64,000 nucleotides of DNA from Sphingomonadales bacterium (lineage in GTDB: Bacteria; Pseudomonadota; Alphaproteobacteria; Sphingomonadales; Sphingomonadaceae), in contig JAFLDB010000005.1 of assembly GCA_017302615.1 (NCBI GenBank), forward strand, positions 1 to 64,000, read 5' to 3'. Made by a program: the position numbers and the translations under genes. Shown here piece after piece: positions 62,840-64,000 of this stretch (position 1 is the first letter of the stretch; each line of letters starts with the position of its first letter). Under the pieces are notes generated by a model, which ran no database searches, was not told the DNA's origin, and was given only the letters and a program-made list of their open reading frames with translations.

Positions 62840-64000
62840 GTGAAGGACTTCGCGACTTCGGAAAACCCACGCGTTCAGGCGCAACTGGACCGACTCGGCG
62901 CGCTGTCCGTGCCGGACGGGCGGCTGGGGCTGGAGACGATCCGCGCGCTGCTGGCGCGGCTGGGCGATCCGCATCTTCGGCTACCGCCGGTGTTCCATGT
63001 CGCCGGAACCAACGGCAAGGGTAGCACCTGCGCGTTCCTGCGGGCCATGCTGGAAGCGGATGGCTATTCTGTCCACGTTACCACCAGCCCGCATCTGGTC
63101 CGCTATAACGAGCGGATCCGGGTTGCCGGAGAGCTGATCGCGGATGACCGGCTGGCCGATCTGCTGGAACAGGTGCTGGACCTTGGCGAAGACCTGAACC
63201 CCAGCTTCTTCGAAGTGACCATTGCCGCCGCCTTTGCCGAATTTGCGCGGGTTCCCGCCGATGCCTGCGTGATCGAAGTTGGCCTGGGCGGGCGGTTCGA
63301 TGCAACCAACGTGCTGGAACGGCCCGCCGTTTGCGGGATCGCCGCGCTGGGGCTGGATCACGAGCGTTTTCTGCTGGCCCCGGAGGATGGCGTGCCGACA
63401 GAGCCGCTCGAGCGGATCGCCTTCGAAAAGGCCGGGATTGCCAAGCCCGGCGTTCCGTTGGTGACGCAAGAATATGCCACCGGCATGACCAAGGCCGTGC
63501 TCGATCAGGCAATGCGCGCCGGGGCCCGCCCTGCCCTGCGCGGGCTGGACTGGTTCGCCGAACTGAGCGGGACAATCACCTATCGCGACCAGTGGGGCGA
63601 AATGGCCTTGCCGCTTCCGGCCATGCCCGGGCCCCATCAGGCCGACAATGCGGCGCTGGCGATCGCCATGCTCCGGCACCAAGCGATTGTTCCGGTGTCA
63701 GAAAATGCGATCCGGGTCGGTCTGGGAGCAGCCAGTTGGCCGGCTCGGCTTCAGCGCCTGGGCGCGGGGCCGCTGATTGGAAACCGCGAGGTCTGGCTGG
63801 ACGGCGGGCACAATCCCTCTGCCGGAGCGGCGCTGGCGGCGCATTTTGGCGGGCGGCGGTTTCACCTGGTCATCGGGATGATCGCGGGCAAGGATCCCGC
63901 AGCCCTGACCCAGCCGCTAAGCGGCTCTATTGCCTCAATTTCCGCGGTTCCGGTGCCGACCCATGAGTGGTTTCCGGCAGAGGCATTCGGACCGGATGCG
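62840..64000 (+). CDS. folC: Folylpolyglutamate/dihydrofolate synthase, cut by window end
   Basis: 387 codons are visible to the edge; the full protein should be about 430 residues. GTG at 62840, 5 bp after accD, opens the frame. The ATP site VAGTNGKGST, then VTTSPHLVRYNERIRV, FEVTIAAAFAEFA and EVGLGGRFDATNV are FolC motifs, and WLDGGHNPSAG marks the C-terminal domain. It adds glutamates to folates and, in many bacteria, also joins dihydropteroate with glutamate. No SD is clear, so coupling with accD is likely. Confidence 0.93.
   Translation, partial: MKDFATSENPRVQAQLDRLGALSVPDGRLGLETIRALLARLGDPHLRLPPVFHVAGTNGKGSTCAFLRAMLEADGYSVHVTTSPHLVRYNERIRVAGELIADDRLADLLEQVLDLGEDLNPSFFEVTIAAAFAEFARVPADACVIEVGLGGRFDATNVLERPAVCGIAALGLDHERFLLAPEDGVPTEPLERIAFEKAGIAKPGVPLVTQEYATGMTKAVLDQAMRAGARPALRGLDWFAELSGTITYRDQWGEMALPLPAMPGPHQADNAALAIAMLRHQAIVPVSENAIRVGLGAASWPARLQRLGAGPLIGNREVWLDGGHNPSAGAALAAHFGGRRFHLVIGMIAGKDPAALTQPLSGSIASISAVPVPTHEWFPAEAFGPDA

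Overview
The window is GC-rich DNA from an alphaproteobacterium, almost certainly a member of Sphingomonadales; the genus cannot be fixed from the sequence. The evidence is the gene content and order (dnaN, fabD-fabG, rpsF-rpsR-rplI, ffh-rpsP-rimM-trmD-rplS, aroA-cmk-rpsA, atpI-atpB-atpE-b'-b, pyrF-trpF-trpB-trpA-accD-folC), the duplicated b/b' ATP synthase stalk subunits, the FYDLN-type acidic protein next to aroA, and a palindromic CCCTTCGACAGGCTCAGGG repeat of the kind scattered through sphingomonad genomes. Almost all of it is chromosomal core with compact operons. The only clear mobile DNA is at the left edge: the last 41 codons of an IS5-family transposase, followed by a disturbed lepA 3' end.

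Layout. 0-0.35 kb: transposase tail, a relic copy of the lepA terminus and a palindromic repeat. 0.35-7.3 kb (minus): lepA (EF4) and two tandem PAS-GGDEF-EAL-PilZ proteins, one soluble and one membrane-bound. 7.4-13.2 kb (plus): class II-like polyhydroxyalkanoate synthase, medium-chain PHA depolymerase, ferredoxin-NADP reductase, and an amidohydrolase. 13.2-18 kb (minus): DUF2855 protein, dnaN, a secreted unknown, fabG, fabD. 18-20.3 kb: a divergent LD-carboxypeptidase / Mur ligase pair that looks like murein recycling. 20-22.5 kb: DUF808 membrane protein, acetyltransferase, Tat-exported unknown. 22.6-23.9 kb: S6-S18-L9 operon with structured leader and terminator. 23.9-30.7 kb: small membrane protein, AMP nucleosidase, acetyltransferase, hydrolase, GFA-type protein, asd, dipeptidyl peptidase. 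30.7-35.5 kb: L19/TrmD/RimM/S16/Ffh and tRNA-Ala, interrupted by an opposite-strand secreted amidase-like gene. 35.5-41.2 kb: FYDLN protein, aroA, YbjN-like protein, cmk, lipoprotein cytochrome c, rpsA. 41.2-43 kb: gloB and a quinone oxidoreductase. 43-45.6 kb (minus): Fo ATP synthase operon. 45.7-49.6 kb (minus): ydbH-ynbE-ydbL, an intermembrane lipid-transport-type set. 49.7-54.3 kb: radC, NRDE protein, a Tat-exported GH125 mannosidase, a VOC protein and a Tat-exported unknown. 54.4-64 kb: purB, hydrolase, lapA, pyrF, SIMPL protein, trpF, an opposite-strand outer-membrane protein, then trpB-trpA-accD-folC, with folC running off the end.

The strongest non-gene signal is a recurring promoter architecture found upstream of at least twelve transcription units (lepA, dnaN, fabD, ldcA, rpsF, amn, tRNA-Ala, cmk, rpsA, atpI, the VOC gene, purB). 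It has a TTG-type -35, then a 15-16 bp spacer, a CTAAGG-like -10, and usually a GC-rich discriminator. For lepA and amn the predicted start site falls within a few bases of the ATG, suggesting leaderless or nearly leaderless mRNAs. The second unusual signal is that the last codons of lepA are recoded to AT-rich synonymous codons, while a short relic carrying the genome-typical codons lies 68 bp downstream. That is what an element integrating into the 3' end of a protein gene leaves behind. No CRISPR array, rRNA, prophage or complete insertion sequence was seen.
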